NCBI RefSeq assembly: GCF_963666695.1 | Contig: NZ_OY762948.1 | Coordinates: forward strand, 1 to 58,316 | DNA length: 58,316 nucleotides | Source of the DNA: an uncultured Desulfobacter sp. | Lineage (GTDB): Bacteria > Desulfobacterota > Desulfobacteria > Desulfobacterales > Desulfobacteraceae | Reading direction: 5' to 3' | Shown here: positions 8,090-16,999 of the stretch, piece after piece | Position numbering within the stretch: the first letter of the stretch is position 1 | Layout of the letters: every line of letters begins with the position of its first letter | Program-made: the position numbers and the translations under genes | Notes under the pieces: generated by a model | The model's input: the letters and a program-made list of their open reading frames with translations, nothing else | What the model was told of the DNA's origin: nothing | The model's database searches: none

Positions 8090-8248
8090 AACTTATCTCC
8101 TAATTAATGAGCCGATCAGCTTCATCGACCCTTGTTTGTTCAGGGCGAATAACATACCTCCCCCTCTTCATCCATGGAGAGGGGTCTGGGGGGTGAGGTA
8201 AATGGGTAATTTATTTAATCTGCGGTCCTGAGCATCATGGTCTGCTCA

Positions 8249-10915
8249 TCATAAATGGATCACCAGCTTATTTTCTCCAGAGCCAGGTTCTCTTTTTGTT
8301 TCAAAACCCAGCCTTTTCCCCAAAGCGATCATGTTCCTGTTCTCATTTAAAACTATGCCGTGAACCGTTTTAAAGCCTCGTTTTTTGGCAATTGAGAGGC
8401 ATTTTTCCAAAAGGTTTGAACCAATACCCTTGCCTTGCCAGGCATCACCCACCAGAACCGCAAATTCGCCTTTTTCCCCATCTGGATCTCCTATGATTCT
8501 TGCAACTCCCAGCATTCTATCGGTTTTACAATCTTCATCAATGGCAACCAGTGCAACCTCACGATCGTAATCGGTTTGGGTAAACCTGGCGAGCATCTCA
8601 GGGTTCAATTCTTTTAATATCCCGAAAAAGCGATAATAAATCGTCGTTGGAGAGAGTGTCTTGAAAAATTCTTGAAAAAGCGGAGCATCCTCAGGCTTGA
8701 TGGGTCGTACAAAAATCCGGCCTCCATCAACGCTTACCATGTGGGACTCCTCCTCTTCCGGATAGGGGCTTATCACAAGATGCCGGGGGGAAGGTGTATC
8801 AATAGGTGAGACTAATATCCGGGCATCAACAACCATGGGTTTTCCAGCTTTGATCATAACAGGATTCATGTCGAGTTCTGCAATTTCAGGAAAATCTATC
8901 AAGAATTGAGAGAGTCTGATAATCATCTCTTCAAGTTGTTCCATGTCGGCGGCAGGGCGATTTCTGTATCCTTTCAACAACGTGTATGCTTTGGTCTGCT
9001 GCATGAGTTGCCGGGCCAGCAATCTGTTCATGGGTGGAAGTCCCAGCGCACGGTCTTTTAAAACTTCCGTATAAATTCCACCCATTCCAAAAAGAATCAC
9101 AGGGCCAAAGCCGGCATCCCGTTTGGCACCGAGGAGAATTTCAAAATCAGCATTTGAAAAATAGGGCTGAATGGTTACCCCTTCAATTCTGGCATCGGGT
9201 TTAAACTTCCGCACTGACGATATGATTTGTGCGTAAGCTTTGCAGACATCGGCATCTGAGCGTAAATCTAAACTTATCCCACCAGCATCGGTTTTATGGG
9301 TGATATCAGGAGAGCGTATCTTCATGACCATCGGATAGCCCATCTCTTTGCCAATACTTGATGCTTCTGCTTCTGTTTTTGCAATTTCTGTCCTTATTAC
9401 AGGCAGTCCGTAAGCCGTTAACAATTCCTTAGAATCCGATTCCGGCATAAATTCACCCGGGAACGCGTGGGTGATCAGCTTTCCAGCTTTATCCTGATCA
9501 ACCATTATCTGCCGGGTCAATTTCGGCGGAATTTCCAGAAGTGTTTCAAGGTTTTTGCTATATTCAACCATATAAAGGAACGCTCTAACTGCCCGTTCCG
9601 GCGTATCATAGGTCGGAATTCCCGCTTCATTCAAAAGCTCCACTGCTGGGGCGATGTTTTTACCGCCTATCGTGGAAGCAAATACAGGATATCGACGCCC
9701 TTTCATGGTCAACACCAGCGTTTCTGCCATTGTAATAGAGGAAGTAAATGCCTGGGGTGTGAGAATAACAAGTACCCCGTCTATATTCTTCGAGTTAAAA
9801 CAGACGTCCAGGGTTTGGGCAAACCGCTCCGGCGAGGCATCACCAAGGATGTCGATCGGATTACTTTGACTCCAGAAGGGCGGCAGGAATTGATCAAGTG
9901 CCTCCATGGATTCAGGGTCAAGCGGCACAGGTTTCTGTCCATACTTAGCCAGAGTGTCTGTGGCCATCACCCCAGGTCCGCCTCCATTGGTAATTATAGC
10001 TAAACGGGATCCATGAGGTCTTGGTTGTTTGGACATCAGCTCTGCACAGTCAAAGAGCTCTTCTATGGTGTCCACCCGCACAATCCCGGCACGCTTGAAG
10101 GCAGCATCATATACGGCGTCCTCTCCTGCCATGGCACCTGTATGGGATGCAGCAGCTTTTGCACCGGCCGGACTTTTGCCGGATTTAAGTACAATGATTG
10201 GTTTGACCCTGGAGACCGAACGGGCGGCACTCATGAATTTACGAAAATTAGTAAGCCTTTCTATATACAATAAAATACTTTTTACAGAGGAATCATTTCC
10301 GAGATAATCAATCATATCGCCGAAATCAACGTCAAGCATGGAGCCGGTGCTTACAAAATGGCTGAATCCAATGTTTTCCTGTAAAGCCAAATCAAGTATA
10401 GCCGTACAAATGGCTCTGCTCTGGGATATAAATGCCAAATTTCCAGACACGGGCATCTCGGATACAAAGGTGGCATTCAACCCCCCGTCGGGCCGGATGA
10501 TACCCAAGCAGTTGGGTCCAACAATACGAAGTTTGCCGGCATAAGTTATTTTCTGAATTTTTTTCTCTATTTCCTTGCCTTTTTCACCGGTCTCCTTGCT
10601 TCCGGCTGAAATAATGATGGCCCCACCCACTTTTTTATCAACGCATTCACTCACTATATCAACAACCGTATGCATCGGTGTGACAATAATGGCAAGATCC
10701 ACTTCGGTTTGAAGCCTTGAAACAGATTTAAAGGCATCATGCTGGTGGATTTTTTTATGTTTGGGATTCACCGGAAACAACTGTCCAGAAAATTGATTAA
10801 CAAGATTTTTCATTAATGCATTGCCGATTGTTCCTGCTTTTTCACTTGCACCAATCACTGCGATATGCCGCGGTTTAAAAATGCGATCAAGATTATATTG
10901 TCCCATCATTTTCAT
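8249..10915 (-). CDS. ADP-forming acyl/acetyl-CoA synthetase fused to GNAT acetyltransferase
   Basis: The 888-residue protein has four parts in order: a CoA-binding Rossmann domain (FKPRHIAVIGASEKAGTIGN), a succinyl-CoA-ligase-like flavodoxin part with the phospho-His region (AAASHTGAMAG), an ATP-grasp domain (MGYPMVMKIRSPDITHKTDAGG), and a C-terminal GNAT domain (VGDAWQGKGIGSNLLEKCL). This is the layout of ADP-forming acetate-CoA ligase family proteins and of Pat/YfiQ protein lysine acetyltransferases. Whether it makes ATP from acyl-CoA or acetylates proteins cannot be decided by eye. The ATG at 10915 is chosen; an upstream TTG at 10945 would add 10 lysine-rich residues. Another ATG lies at 10909. 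No strong ribosome site is visible for any. Confidence 0.88.
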   Translation of the reverse strand: MKMMGQYNLDRIFKPRHIAVIGASEKAGTIGNALMKNLVNQFSGQLFPVNPKHKKIHQHDAFKSVSRLQTEVDLAIIVTPMHTVVDIVSECVDKKVGGAIIISAGSKETGEKGKEIEKKIQKITYAGKLRIVGPNCLGIIRPDGGLNATFVSEMPVSGNLAFISQSRAICTAILDLALQENIGFSHFVSTGSMLDVDFGDMIDYLGNDSSVKSILLYIERLTNFRKFMSAARSVSRVKPIIVLKSGKSPAGAKAAASHTGAMAGEDAVYDAAFKRAGIVRVDTIEELFDCAELMSKQPRPHGSRLAIITNGGGPGVMATDTLAKYGQKPVPLDPESMEALDQFLPPFWSQSNPIDILGDASPERFAQTLDVCFNSKNIDGVLVILTPQAFTSSITMAETLVLTMKGRRYPVFASTIGGKNIAPAVELLNEAGIPTYDTPERAVRAFLYMVEYSKNLETLLEIPPKLTRQIMVDQDKAGKLITHAFPGEFMPESDSKELLTAYGLPVIRTEIAKTEAEASSIGKEMGYPMVMKIRSPDITHKTDAGGISLDLRSDADVCKAYAQIISSVRKFKPDARIEGVTIQPYFSNADFEILLGAKRDAGFGPVILFGMGGIYTEVLKDRALGLPPMNRLLARQLMQQTKAYTLLKGYRNRPAADMEQLEEMIIRLSQFLIDFPEIAELDMNPVMIKAGKPMVVDARILVSPIDTPSPRHLVISPYPEEEESHMVSVDGGRIFVRPIKPEDAPLFQEFFKTLSPTTIYYRFFGILKELNPEMLARFTQTDYDREVALVAIDEDCKTDRMLGVARIIGDPDGEKGEFAVLVGDAWQGKGIGSNLLEKCLSIAKKRGFKTVHGIVLNENRNMIALGKRLGFETKREPGSGENKLVIHL

Positions 10916-11022
10916 CTTTTTTTCTTTTTTTAAACAGGCTTTCAAAACATTAAGATTAACAATAAAGCTATCCCCGGCCTTTTGGGTTTGGATTCATACG
11001 ATGGTTCGCATCTCTCAATTGT

Positions 11023-11313
11023 TCATTTGAACTTTGAGACTGTCTTTTGATAAGCTGTTTTGACTTCATTCCAGGCTTTTTCCGTGCCTATTTTAAACTC
11101 TTCCCACGCCTCGTCTCCTGCGTTTTTCAGCTCGCGGAGTTTTGTACCTGCAACTTCCTGCTTGCTCTCCAACGCTTCGATTTTTTTGTGATATCCAATT
11201 TTTACATCGGCTTTGGCCTTGTCCGCCTTGGCCTTAAGAAGCGCAATCTGCGCCTTCCATTCCTCAAATTGCGCATCCAACTTTTCTTCGTAGGCTTTAC
11301 GTTTGTCCTTCAC
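11023..11313 (-). CDS. Small coiled-coil protein
   Basis: The 96-residue product is Lys/Glu/Ala-rich and predicted to be a nearly continuous helix (EEWKAQIALLKAKADKAKADV, then AWEEFKIGTEKAWNEVKTAY). The start is GTG at 11313, with AAAGGAG 8 bases upstream. It resembles small stress-related coiled-coil proteins such as Sll1863-like sequences, but no specific family is certain. It stands alone, and a copy of a 93-bp interspersed repeat lies immediately upstream of its start. Confidence 0.7.
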   Translation of the reverse strand: MKDKRKAYEEKLDAQFEEWKAQIALLKAKADKAKADVKIGYHKKIEALESKQEVAGTKLRELKNAGDEAWEEFKIGTEKAWNEVKTAYQKTVSKFK

Positions 11314-11336
11314 TTAAAACTCCTTTTATTTTTTTT

Positions 11337-11429
11337 ATATGAAAGTCAAAATAATTTATTGAATTAATTTCATGTTTCGTTGTGGGTTGAGTCTGGGTGT
11401 TGATAGACCAGGTCAGCCCGTGGCTGTTA
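11337..11429 (+). repeat. Interspersed 93-bp repeat, copy A
   Basis: The sequence from TATATGAAAGTC to GGCTGTTA recurs on the opposite strand at 20089-20331 (copy B, interrupted) and 24668-24762 (copy C). Copies A and B are nearly identical; C is more diverged. The termini are not inverted repeats, and there is no coding frame. Confidence 0.85.
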
Positions 11430-11577
11430 ATAAGAATCAGAGTAAGCGTTCGACTGTATCTCTTATATACTTTTTTAGCGGCAAATCGCGATCATCCGAT
11501 TGTTGATAACGCGGATCATGGGCCGGATATCGTTTGAACGCGAATATCAGCGCCTGGTTAGGGTTTTGAAATGACTT

Positions 11578-12498
11578 CTATCTTAAAAATCCCTGTACAA
11601 TTCGGTTAACCGCCGCATCATAATCAAGTCCAAGGCTCATAAGTTTCATCAGCTGATCATCAGCGATTTTGCCGATGGACGCTTCGTGGGTCAGCTCGGC
11701 GTCCGGGTGTAGCGCGCGTAGGGCCGGAATGGTCTGGTTGATGCCATTGTCCATAATGATGGCATCGCATTCAATATGACCGTAACATTTGGCTTTTGCC
11801 GTGAGGTTCACGTAAAAGTCCTGGGAGGAATTACCTTTTATCACGGAACGGGAAACGATATTGGTCTTGCTGTTGGTGCCGGCCAGTTCGATTTCGTTTT
11901 TCGATTCCGCCATCTGGTCACCTTCAGTCATGACCCGTTCGGTAATGATCAAAACAGCCCCTTCGCCAATGACCGCTTCATTTACGCGTTTGGCTTCATC
12001 TACCCCGCCCAGCTGGGTCAGTTCCATTTCCGCGTGGGCGTTTTCCGCTATAAACACTTTTGTGGTGGGGTTTAAAATACGCCGCCCGGTACCTTCACCA
12101 ATGGCAATATGCTTTTCAACATATTTGACTTTTGCGCCGGCCTTGATCTGAAATTCATGAATGCCGGAATGGCCTTCGGATTCTTTACCCCCGCAGTGAA
12201 TGCCGCATCCGGCAATAATAGTCACATCCGATCCTTCCCCGACGATAAAGGTATTGTAGACTGTATCATGAAGGCCTGCCTTGGATAAAATAACCGGAAT
12301 ATGAACCGACTCATTTTTTGTACCCGGCTTGATGTCAATGATAATGCCGTCATTGTTCTGATTGGTTTCGATATTGATGTTGGCAGAGACCTCGCGACCC
12401 ATCAGCTCGCCGTTTTTCCGGATATTATAAGCGCCTTTGGGAATTCCTTCCAGGTCTGCGACTTTCTTTAATACCTGTTTATCGATAGCATTGAGCAT
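11578..12498 (-). CDS. sufB: SufB/SufD-type Fe-S cluster assembly scaffold
   Basis: The 306-residue protein is a short SufBD-core protein: beta-helix repeats (AGCGIHCGGKESEGHSGIHEFQIKAG is part of this region) and a C-terminal section ALHPDAELTHEASIGKIADDQLMKLMSLGL. The latter is the SufB/SufD signature with the conserved Glu/His region. Together with SufC it forms the minimal two-gene SUF (SmsCB-like) system of anaerobes that assembles Fe-S clusters; SufS, SufE and a separate SufD are not next to it. The start at 12498 has AAGGAGAAGAG directly upstream and lies inside the 3' end of sufC, so translation is probably coupled. Confidence 0.88.
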   Translation of the reverse strand: MLNAIDKQVLKKVADLEGIPKGAYNIRKNGELMGREVSANINIETNQNNDGIIIDIKPGTKNESVHIPVILSKAGLHDTVYNTFIVGEGSDVTIIAGCGIHCGGKESEGHSGIHEFQIKAGAKVKYVEKHIAIGEGTGRRILNPTTKVFIAENAHAEMELTQLGGVDEAKRVNEAVIGEGAVLIITERVMTEGDQMAESKNEIELAGTNSKTNIVSRSVIKGNSSQDFYVNLTAKAKCYGHIECDAIIMDNGINQTIPALRALHPDAELTHEASIGKIADDQLMKLMSLGLDYDAAVNRIVQGFLR

Positions 12499-13243
12499 TC
12501 TCTTCTCCTTGACATAATTCATTGAACGTACAGACACTTAAATCCTCGAGTATCGGCACGGCACCGGCCAGATCACCGGAATAACCGATTTTACCGTCTC
12601 TGATCAGCAAAAGCGTATCAGCGGCTTCAAGAAATGCTTTGTTGTGACTCACCACAATGGTCGTGGTTTTGTTTTCTTTCTGTTCTCGTTTGAGCAGGTC
12701 CACCATAGGACCGATGGTCCACAGATCAATGCCGGTATCCGGTTCATCATAAATAGCCACTTTTGGATTTTTCGCAATGACCGTGGCAAGTTCGATTTTT
12801 TTAATTTCCCCGCCGGACAGTTTGCTGTCCACAGGCTTATCCAGAAAATCCAGGGAGCAGACGCCCACCCGGGAAATAATTTCAACGAGGTTTTCCTCAT
12901 CATCAGACCCGGCGGCAATGGATAACAGATCCCGAAAAGTGGTTCCCTTAAATCGGGCCGGATGCTGAAATCCATAAACAATGCCGGCATTGGATCGTTC
13001 ATGAATGGGAAGCTTGCTGATGTCCGACCCGTTGAAAATTATTTTTCCGGACGTGAGTTCATTGATCCCCATAATCAACTTGGCCAAGGTGCTTTTGCCC
13101 GACCCGTTGGGTCCGGTGATGGCATAGAATTTTCCGGATTCGAATGTGAAACTCAGATCACGGATAATAGTCCGAGTGGCGGGACTTTGAGATCCGGCAT
13201 CCGATTCCGGGGTTCTGAACAAAATATTTTTTAATTCCAGCAT
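12479..13243 (-). CDS. sufC: SufC-type Fe-S assembly ATPase
   Basis: This is a 254-residue ABC ATPase with Walker A GPNGSGKST (about 44-52), the Q-loop region YGFQHPARFKG, signature LSGGEIKK, Walker B VAIYDEPDTGID and switch His in VVSHNKAF. The FQHP and DEPDTGID features are those of SufC, not of a transport ATPase, and no permease is nearby. It powers cluster assembly on the scaffold encoded by the next gene, which it overlaps by 20 bases. The use of 'DEPDTGIDLW' instead of the usual 'DETDSGLD' is common in the short anaerobe-type SufC. Confidence 0.92.
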   Translation of the reverse strand: MLELKNILFRTPESDAGSQSPATRTIIRDLSFTFESGKFYAITGPNGSGKSTLAKLIMGINELTSGKIIFNGSDISKLPIHERSNAGIVYGFQHPARFKGTTFRDLLSIAAGSDDEENLVEIISRVGVCSLDFLDKPVDSKLSGGEIKKIELATVIAKNPKVAIYDEPDTGIDLWTIGPMVDLLKREQKENKTTTIVVSHNKAFLEAADTLLLIRDGKIGYSGDLAGAVPILEDLSVCTFNELCQGEENAQCYR

Positions 13244-13352
13244 GGCTGCTCGCTTTCACTTTAATAATGTTTTTCTTCCACTCATGTGCGGCATTATTGA
13301 AAATTGCGGTTTTGTCCGCATTGTCGGCTGTCCCGACGATGATTTTTTCCAA

Positions 13353-13490
13353 CTATAGATTAGCAAGCTCCGTTCCTGCGATCAGCTTGTTCAGGTTATC
13401 CACATACGCCTTGTGATGCTTGCCGTAGTGGAAACCAATCGTATTTGCCGAGAAGACCGGTTCCAGAGTGTTATTTTCACTGTTTCTTAA
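13353..13490 (-). pseudogene. Fe/Mn superoxide dismutase fragment
   Basis: The minus-strand frame ending at TAG (13353-13355) reads LEPVFSANTIGFHYGKHHKAY followed by VDNLNKLIAGTELANL. This is the N-terminal part of iron/manganese superoxide dismutase, including the metal-ligand helix with HYGKHH. Only about 45 of roughly 195 residues remain; both the start and the whole C-terminal domain are absent. It is a broken gene. Confidence 0.8.
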
Positions 13491-13771
13491 CTTAAGTTCA
13501 ATAATTCAAATAATTCAATTTTTATGCCAGGCTTCCAACATTTAGCATCTTGCCCTTCATCATTTTGATTTATATCAATAATCAGTTAAAATGACATTTA
13601 CAGGGCGTTCATTAGCAGCCATATAAAAAGGGTCATATATAGTCGATGGTCATATTTGGCCTTTTTCTGGCTTCTTAGGTGTTATGGGTAGCTCACTTGT
13701 CCACCGCCGTCCCTTCGTATAGTATGGCGCCGTTGGTCATGTCCGAACTGTAGAACCGGTTTTCATTTTTT
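13491..13771. other. Gene-free stretch
   Basis: I see no convincing gene here. It holds AT-rich sequence and the short repeated motif (13630-13660) shared with 4018-4050. It looks like debris between the sodB and TrkA-C fragments. Confidence 0.5.
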
Positions 13772-13972
13772 GATAATTATCGTTATGGCCCTGATCGTGT
13801 TTGTCGGGTGCCTGAAGGTTCCTCCCTTTTGGGTGCTACGCTTTTTGAAAGCGGATTGCGGCGTGTACACCAGGTTCATGTGTTGACTTTGTATGATCCT
13901 GACGGCAAGTCTGTCAAGGAGGCCTTGCGCCATCGTTTTGCTCCAGGTGATCGTTTGCTGCTCCAGGGTTGA
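13772..13972 (+). pseudogene. TrkA-C domain fragment (permease remnant)
   Basis: A 66-codon frame ending in TGA at 13970-13972 reads VPEGSSLLGATLFESGLRR, then VHVLTLYDPDG and LRHRFAPGDRLLLQG. This is the pattern of a TrkA C-terminal (RCK_C) domain, as found in the middle of SLC13-type permeases or in potassium-channel regulators. No membrane region and no start with a ribosome site are present, so it is taken as a leftover fragment. Confidence 0.55.
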
Positions 13973-14095
13973 AAAGAAGGCCCTGGAAGCGTTTTTCAAT
14001 AAGGATATAGCGCAGCGTAAAATCATAATTTTAAGGTTGCTGCATTTATATATTAAATATTTTCAGATAATTGCAAAAAAAATATTGTAAACTCC

Positions 14096-16048
14096 CTACT
14101 TTTCACATAGCCAGTAAAAACTGTATCCGGGAATAACAAGACTGTTTTTAAAGATATCCGGACTCTCCCCACTGTACAAATCCACCAGAGTTTTGTATTG
14201 CGCTTTCCATGTCCCCAGGTCGTCAAGGTTAAGATGCTGAACGTGCTCACTGAAATTGGCCACCACCAGGACCTGCTCGCTTGGCTGTTGCAGGTGGTAA
14301 CGACCAAAAACAAAAAGGTGCGGATTTTCTACTTCGATAAGCTCTCTATTATTGAAATCGGCAAAGACGGTAATTTCTTTTCTTATGGAAATCATCTGTT
14401 TCAAGGCAGTGAAAATTTTATATTCGACGGTGCCTGGACGGTTTCTCCTTTCCGCTTTCTCCCAGTCAAACCATGGTCGGTGTACCCAGCGTGAATCCCC
14501 TGCTTTAAGGGGATCATCACGGTAGGAGTCGTTGTTGAGGGTGCCGATTTCATCGCCGTAGTAGATAAGCGGGATACCGCCAAAGGATAGAATCATGCTG
14601 TGCAGGAGCAGGATCATTTTAATTGAATCGTCTATCGCTTTATTGTCGCCGGTTTCAAGGGCATGTTCCAGGCCGGCGAGTGACGCAAGGGAGCCTGAAA
14701 TACGCGCATCGCCGGTCTTCTTGTTCTCTCCAAAAGGCAGGCCGCGAGCGTGGGATTCCTCAAACTTTCCGGTGAAATAATCGACTAGAAATTTCCGGTG
14801 TCGGGCGGGTTCGTAATCACAAAGCAAGATGTCCCGGTCATCAAAACCCAGGCCTATGTCATCATGACAACGAACGTAGTTTAGCCAGGTGGCTCTCTCC
14901 AGTTTGACCGGCAGGTTCTTGATACCCTGGTTGAGTAGGCGGGCATTTTTGGTAGCTACCGCGTCCCATAACAGCACCATGAAGGTGGCATTGTAGGCAA
15001 TCTCACACTCCTTGGCGATAACCGCATCCTCCCCAAAATATTTTATCATCTCCACAGGCGCAACAATGGCCTCGGCAATGTAGACTACCCCAGGTGCGGT
15101 GACCTGGCAGCAGTCTTTGAAAAGCTGTAAAAGCAGATGTGCTTCCCGTTCATTTTGGCAGGTACTGCCTATTTTTTTCCACAGAAAAGCCACTGCATCA
15201 AGCCGCAAAACATCGGCTCCCTGGTTGGCCCAGAAAAGGATTATGTTGAGCATCTCAATAAAAACTGAAGGGTTACTGTAGTTGAGATCCCACTGAAAAT
15301 CATTGAAGACGGTCATAACCCATTGGCCCATTTCTTCGTCCCAAGTGAAGTTTCCAGGCGATGTCTCCGGAAATATTTCAGGCATGCTCTGTTCGAACAT
15401 ATCCGGGATGTTGCGGGTTGCGAAGGTGTAGTAGTAGTCCTGATATTTTTTTTCACCAGCTCTAGCACGCTTTGCCCAGTAGTGCATGTCGGAGGTATGG
15501 TTGACAACGACATCGAGCACGAGCAAAAGGTCGCGTTTTCTCATCTCGGCTGTCAATTGTTGAAGATCTTCCAAGGTACCAAGTTCAGGGTTGATTTCTC
15601 TAAAATCATTGACGGCATAGCCGCCGTCACTTTTTCCTTCCGGGCAAGGTAATATGGGCATCACATGAATCAGGTTAACACCCAGTTCCTGGAAATAGTT
15701 CAGGTGTCCCTGCAGGTTGTTGAGGTTACCTGCAAAGCCTTTGCAATAGAGAGCCATTCCGACCAGTTGCTGGCTGAGAAACCAGTTGTAATCCTTTTCC
15801 CGGGCGAGATCGAGCCGGCGAAGATTTTCCGGGCGCTTGATATACTGCATCGCCATGGTTTCAACCAGCTTTTGAGCTTGCTCTACAAAATCCTCGCGGT
15901 CTCCGTAAAGCTTTTGAAACAGGGAGTGAATGCTGTAAAAATTTGCGCCAAGGCGGGTGTAGAAATGTCGCAGGTCCTGCTTGGAGATTTCCGGTTTGAT
16001 ACGGTTAAGAATGTCATTTAAAAGTGTATGGGCAACTTGTTCGTACAT
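14096..16048 (-). CDS. Amylosucrase (GH13)
   Basis: This 650-residue GH13 enzyme has the family regions in order: VLDVVVNHTSD (about 178-187), DVLRLDAVAF with nucleophile Asp284, YIAEAI with acid Glu326, and CHDDIGLG (about 394-401). These positions nearly coincide with those of Neisseria amylosucrase (Asp286, Glu328, Asp393), and the helical N-terminal domain (1-90) is also present. Amylosucrase moves glucose from sucrose onto alpha-1,4-glucan and releases fructose; some relatives run as sucrose hydrolase or phosphorylase. It ends an operon with sucrose-making genes and a PfkB kinase that could take the fructose. No signal peptide, so it is cytoplasmic. Confidence 0.9.
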   Translation of the reverse strand: MYEQVAHTLLNDILNRIKPEISKQDLRHFYTRLGANFYSIHSLFQKLYGDREDFVEQAQKLVETMAMQYIKRPENLRRLDLAREKDYNWFLSQQLVGMALYCKGFAGNLNNLQGHLNYFQELGVNLIHVMPILPCPEGKSDGGYAVNDFREINPELGTLEDLQQLTAEMRKRDLLLVLDVVVNHTSDMHYWAKRARAGEKKYQDYYYTFATRNIPDMFEQSMPEIFPETSPGNFTWDEEMGQWVMTVFNDFQWDLNYSNPSVFIEMLNIILFWANQGADVLRLDAVAFLWKKIGSTCQNEREAHLLLQLFKDCCQVTAPGVVYIAEAIVAPVEMIKYFGEDAVIAKECEIAYNATFMVLLWDAVATKNARLLNQGIKNLPVKLERATWLNYVRCHDDIGLGFDDRDILLCDYEPARHRKFLVDYFTGKFEESHARGLPFGENKKTGDARISGSLASLAGLEHALETGDNKAIDDSIKMILLLHSMILSFGGIPLIYYGDEIGTLNNDSYRDDPLKAGDSRWVHRPWFDWEKAERRNRPGTVEYKIFTALKQMISIRKEITVFADFNNRELIEVENPHLFVFGRYHLQQPSEQVLVVANFSEHVQHLNLDDLGTWKAQYKTLVDLYSGESPDIFKNSLVIPGYSFYWLCEK

Positions 16049-16105
16049 ATTCTACCTTAAATAATAATTGTTACAATTATAGTTGGTTCCAGTATAAAAT
16101 AAGGT

Positions 16106-16999
16106 CTATGAAGAGATCGAAGTCATAAATTCTTGATAAAAGTAAAGGTCTGCTGTGGTTGCACCACGTAAGCCGATAACTTTACTCGCGAACTTCTGGG
16201 CGTTTTGGAGGCTTTGCGCAACGGACCAGCCGCTTCGTAAGCCGTGAATATATACAGCGCTGAAGGCGTCTCCAGCGCCGACAGTATCAACTATTTTCAG
16301 GGCTTTTTCCGGAACCAGCGAGTGGAAATCACCTGCAGCGGTTCTGATGACGGTTCCTTGTTCCCCCCGGGTAACTATCAGCTGTTCAAGTTCATAAGTC
16401 GTTTGCAGCTCAGCCATCTGTTCTTCTATGCGTGTGGTGTCATTTTTCCCCAGCAGTTTCAGTTCCTCCAGATTCATTTTCACCCAGTGGGCTTTTTTGA
16501 GCCAGGCGAGAGCCTCTTCTTTTTGCCACCAGGGTGAACGCAGGTTGACATCAAGAAAAATCTTCAGCTTATTATCGTGGCTTATTTTTTCATAGGTGCT
16601 GCGGGATACCTGGTTTCTCAAGCAAAGGGTACCATGATAAAGGATGCCATGGGCAGGCGGTGCGGGCAGTTGGGCGCTGGTGATAAAGTCGTAGGCGCTG
16701 GGTGCGGTAATATCATAGCGTGGTTCTCCCGCATCAATTCTAATGTCAACCTGTCCGGTGGGATTTTCATCATCTACCTGCAACGCGTTGGTGTTCATCT
16801 GCCATTTTTTCATCGCTTTTAACACCCTGGTGCCCTGGTTGTCTTTTCCCACCCGGGAAATCAATGTTGGCTGATCACCAAAGGCCTGGAGATGCCAGGC
16901 AACATTAAACGGCGCCCCACCTAAAATATCTTCACCGGTTGGAAAACAGTCAAAAAGTACTTCCCCAAAAATGTAGAGTTTGTCTTTATTCTTTCTCAT
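16106..16999 (-). CDS. PfkB-family fructokinase
   Basis: The 297-residue sugar kinase has the two PfkB signatures: GGAPFNVAWHLQAFG near the N-terminus (about 27-41) and DTVGAGDAFSAVYIHGL near the C-terminus, with the catalytic Asp in GAGDAF. The ILGGAPFN start is that of fructokinases. In this operon it most likely phosphorylates fructose set free by the amylosucrase. Its start overlaps the upstream phosphatase gene by 4 bases, and amylosucrase follows 57 bp downstream. Confidence 0.88.
   Translation of the reverse strand: MRKNKDKLYIFGEVLFDCFPTGEDILGGAPFNVAWHLQAFGDQPTLISRVGKDNQGTRVLKAMKKWQMNTNALQVDDENPTGQVDIRIDAGEPRYDITAPSAYDFITSAQLPAPPAHGILYHGTLCLRNQVSRSTYEKISHDNKLKIFLDVNLRSPWWQKEEALAWLKKAHWVKMNLEELKLLGKNDTTRIEEQMAELQTTYELEQLIVTRGEQGTVIRTAAGDFHSLVPEKALKIVDTVGAGDAFSAVYIHGLRSGWSVAQSLQNAQKFASKVIGLRGATTADLYFYQEFMTSISS

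Noticed and set aside
8160..8200. CCCCTCTTCATCC/ATGGAGAGGGG hairpin as a terminator
   Set aside because: No T-run follows and the sequence looks like a common low-complexity repeat; not strong enough to call.
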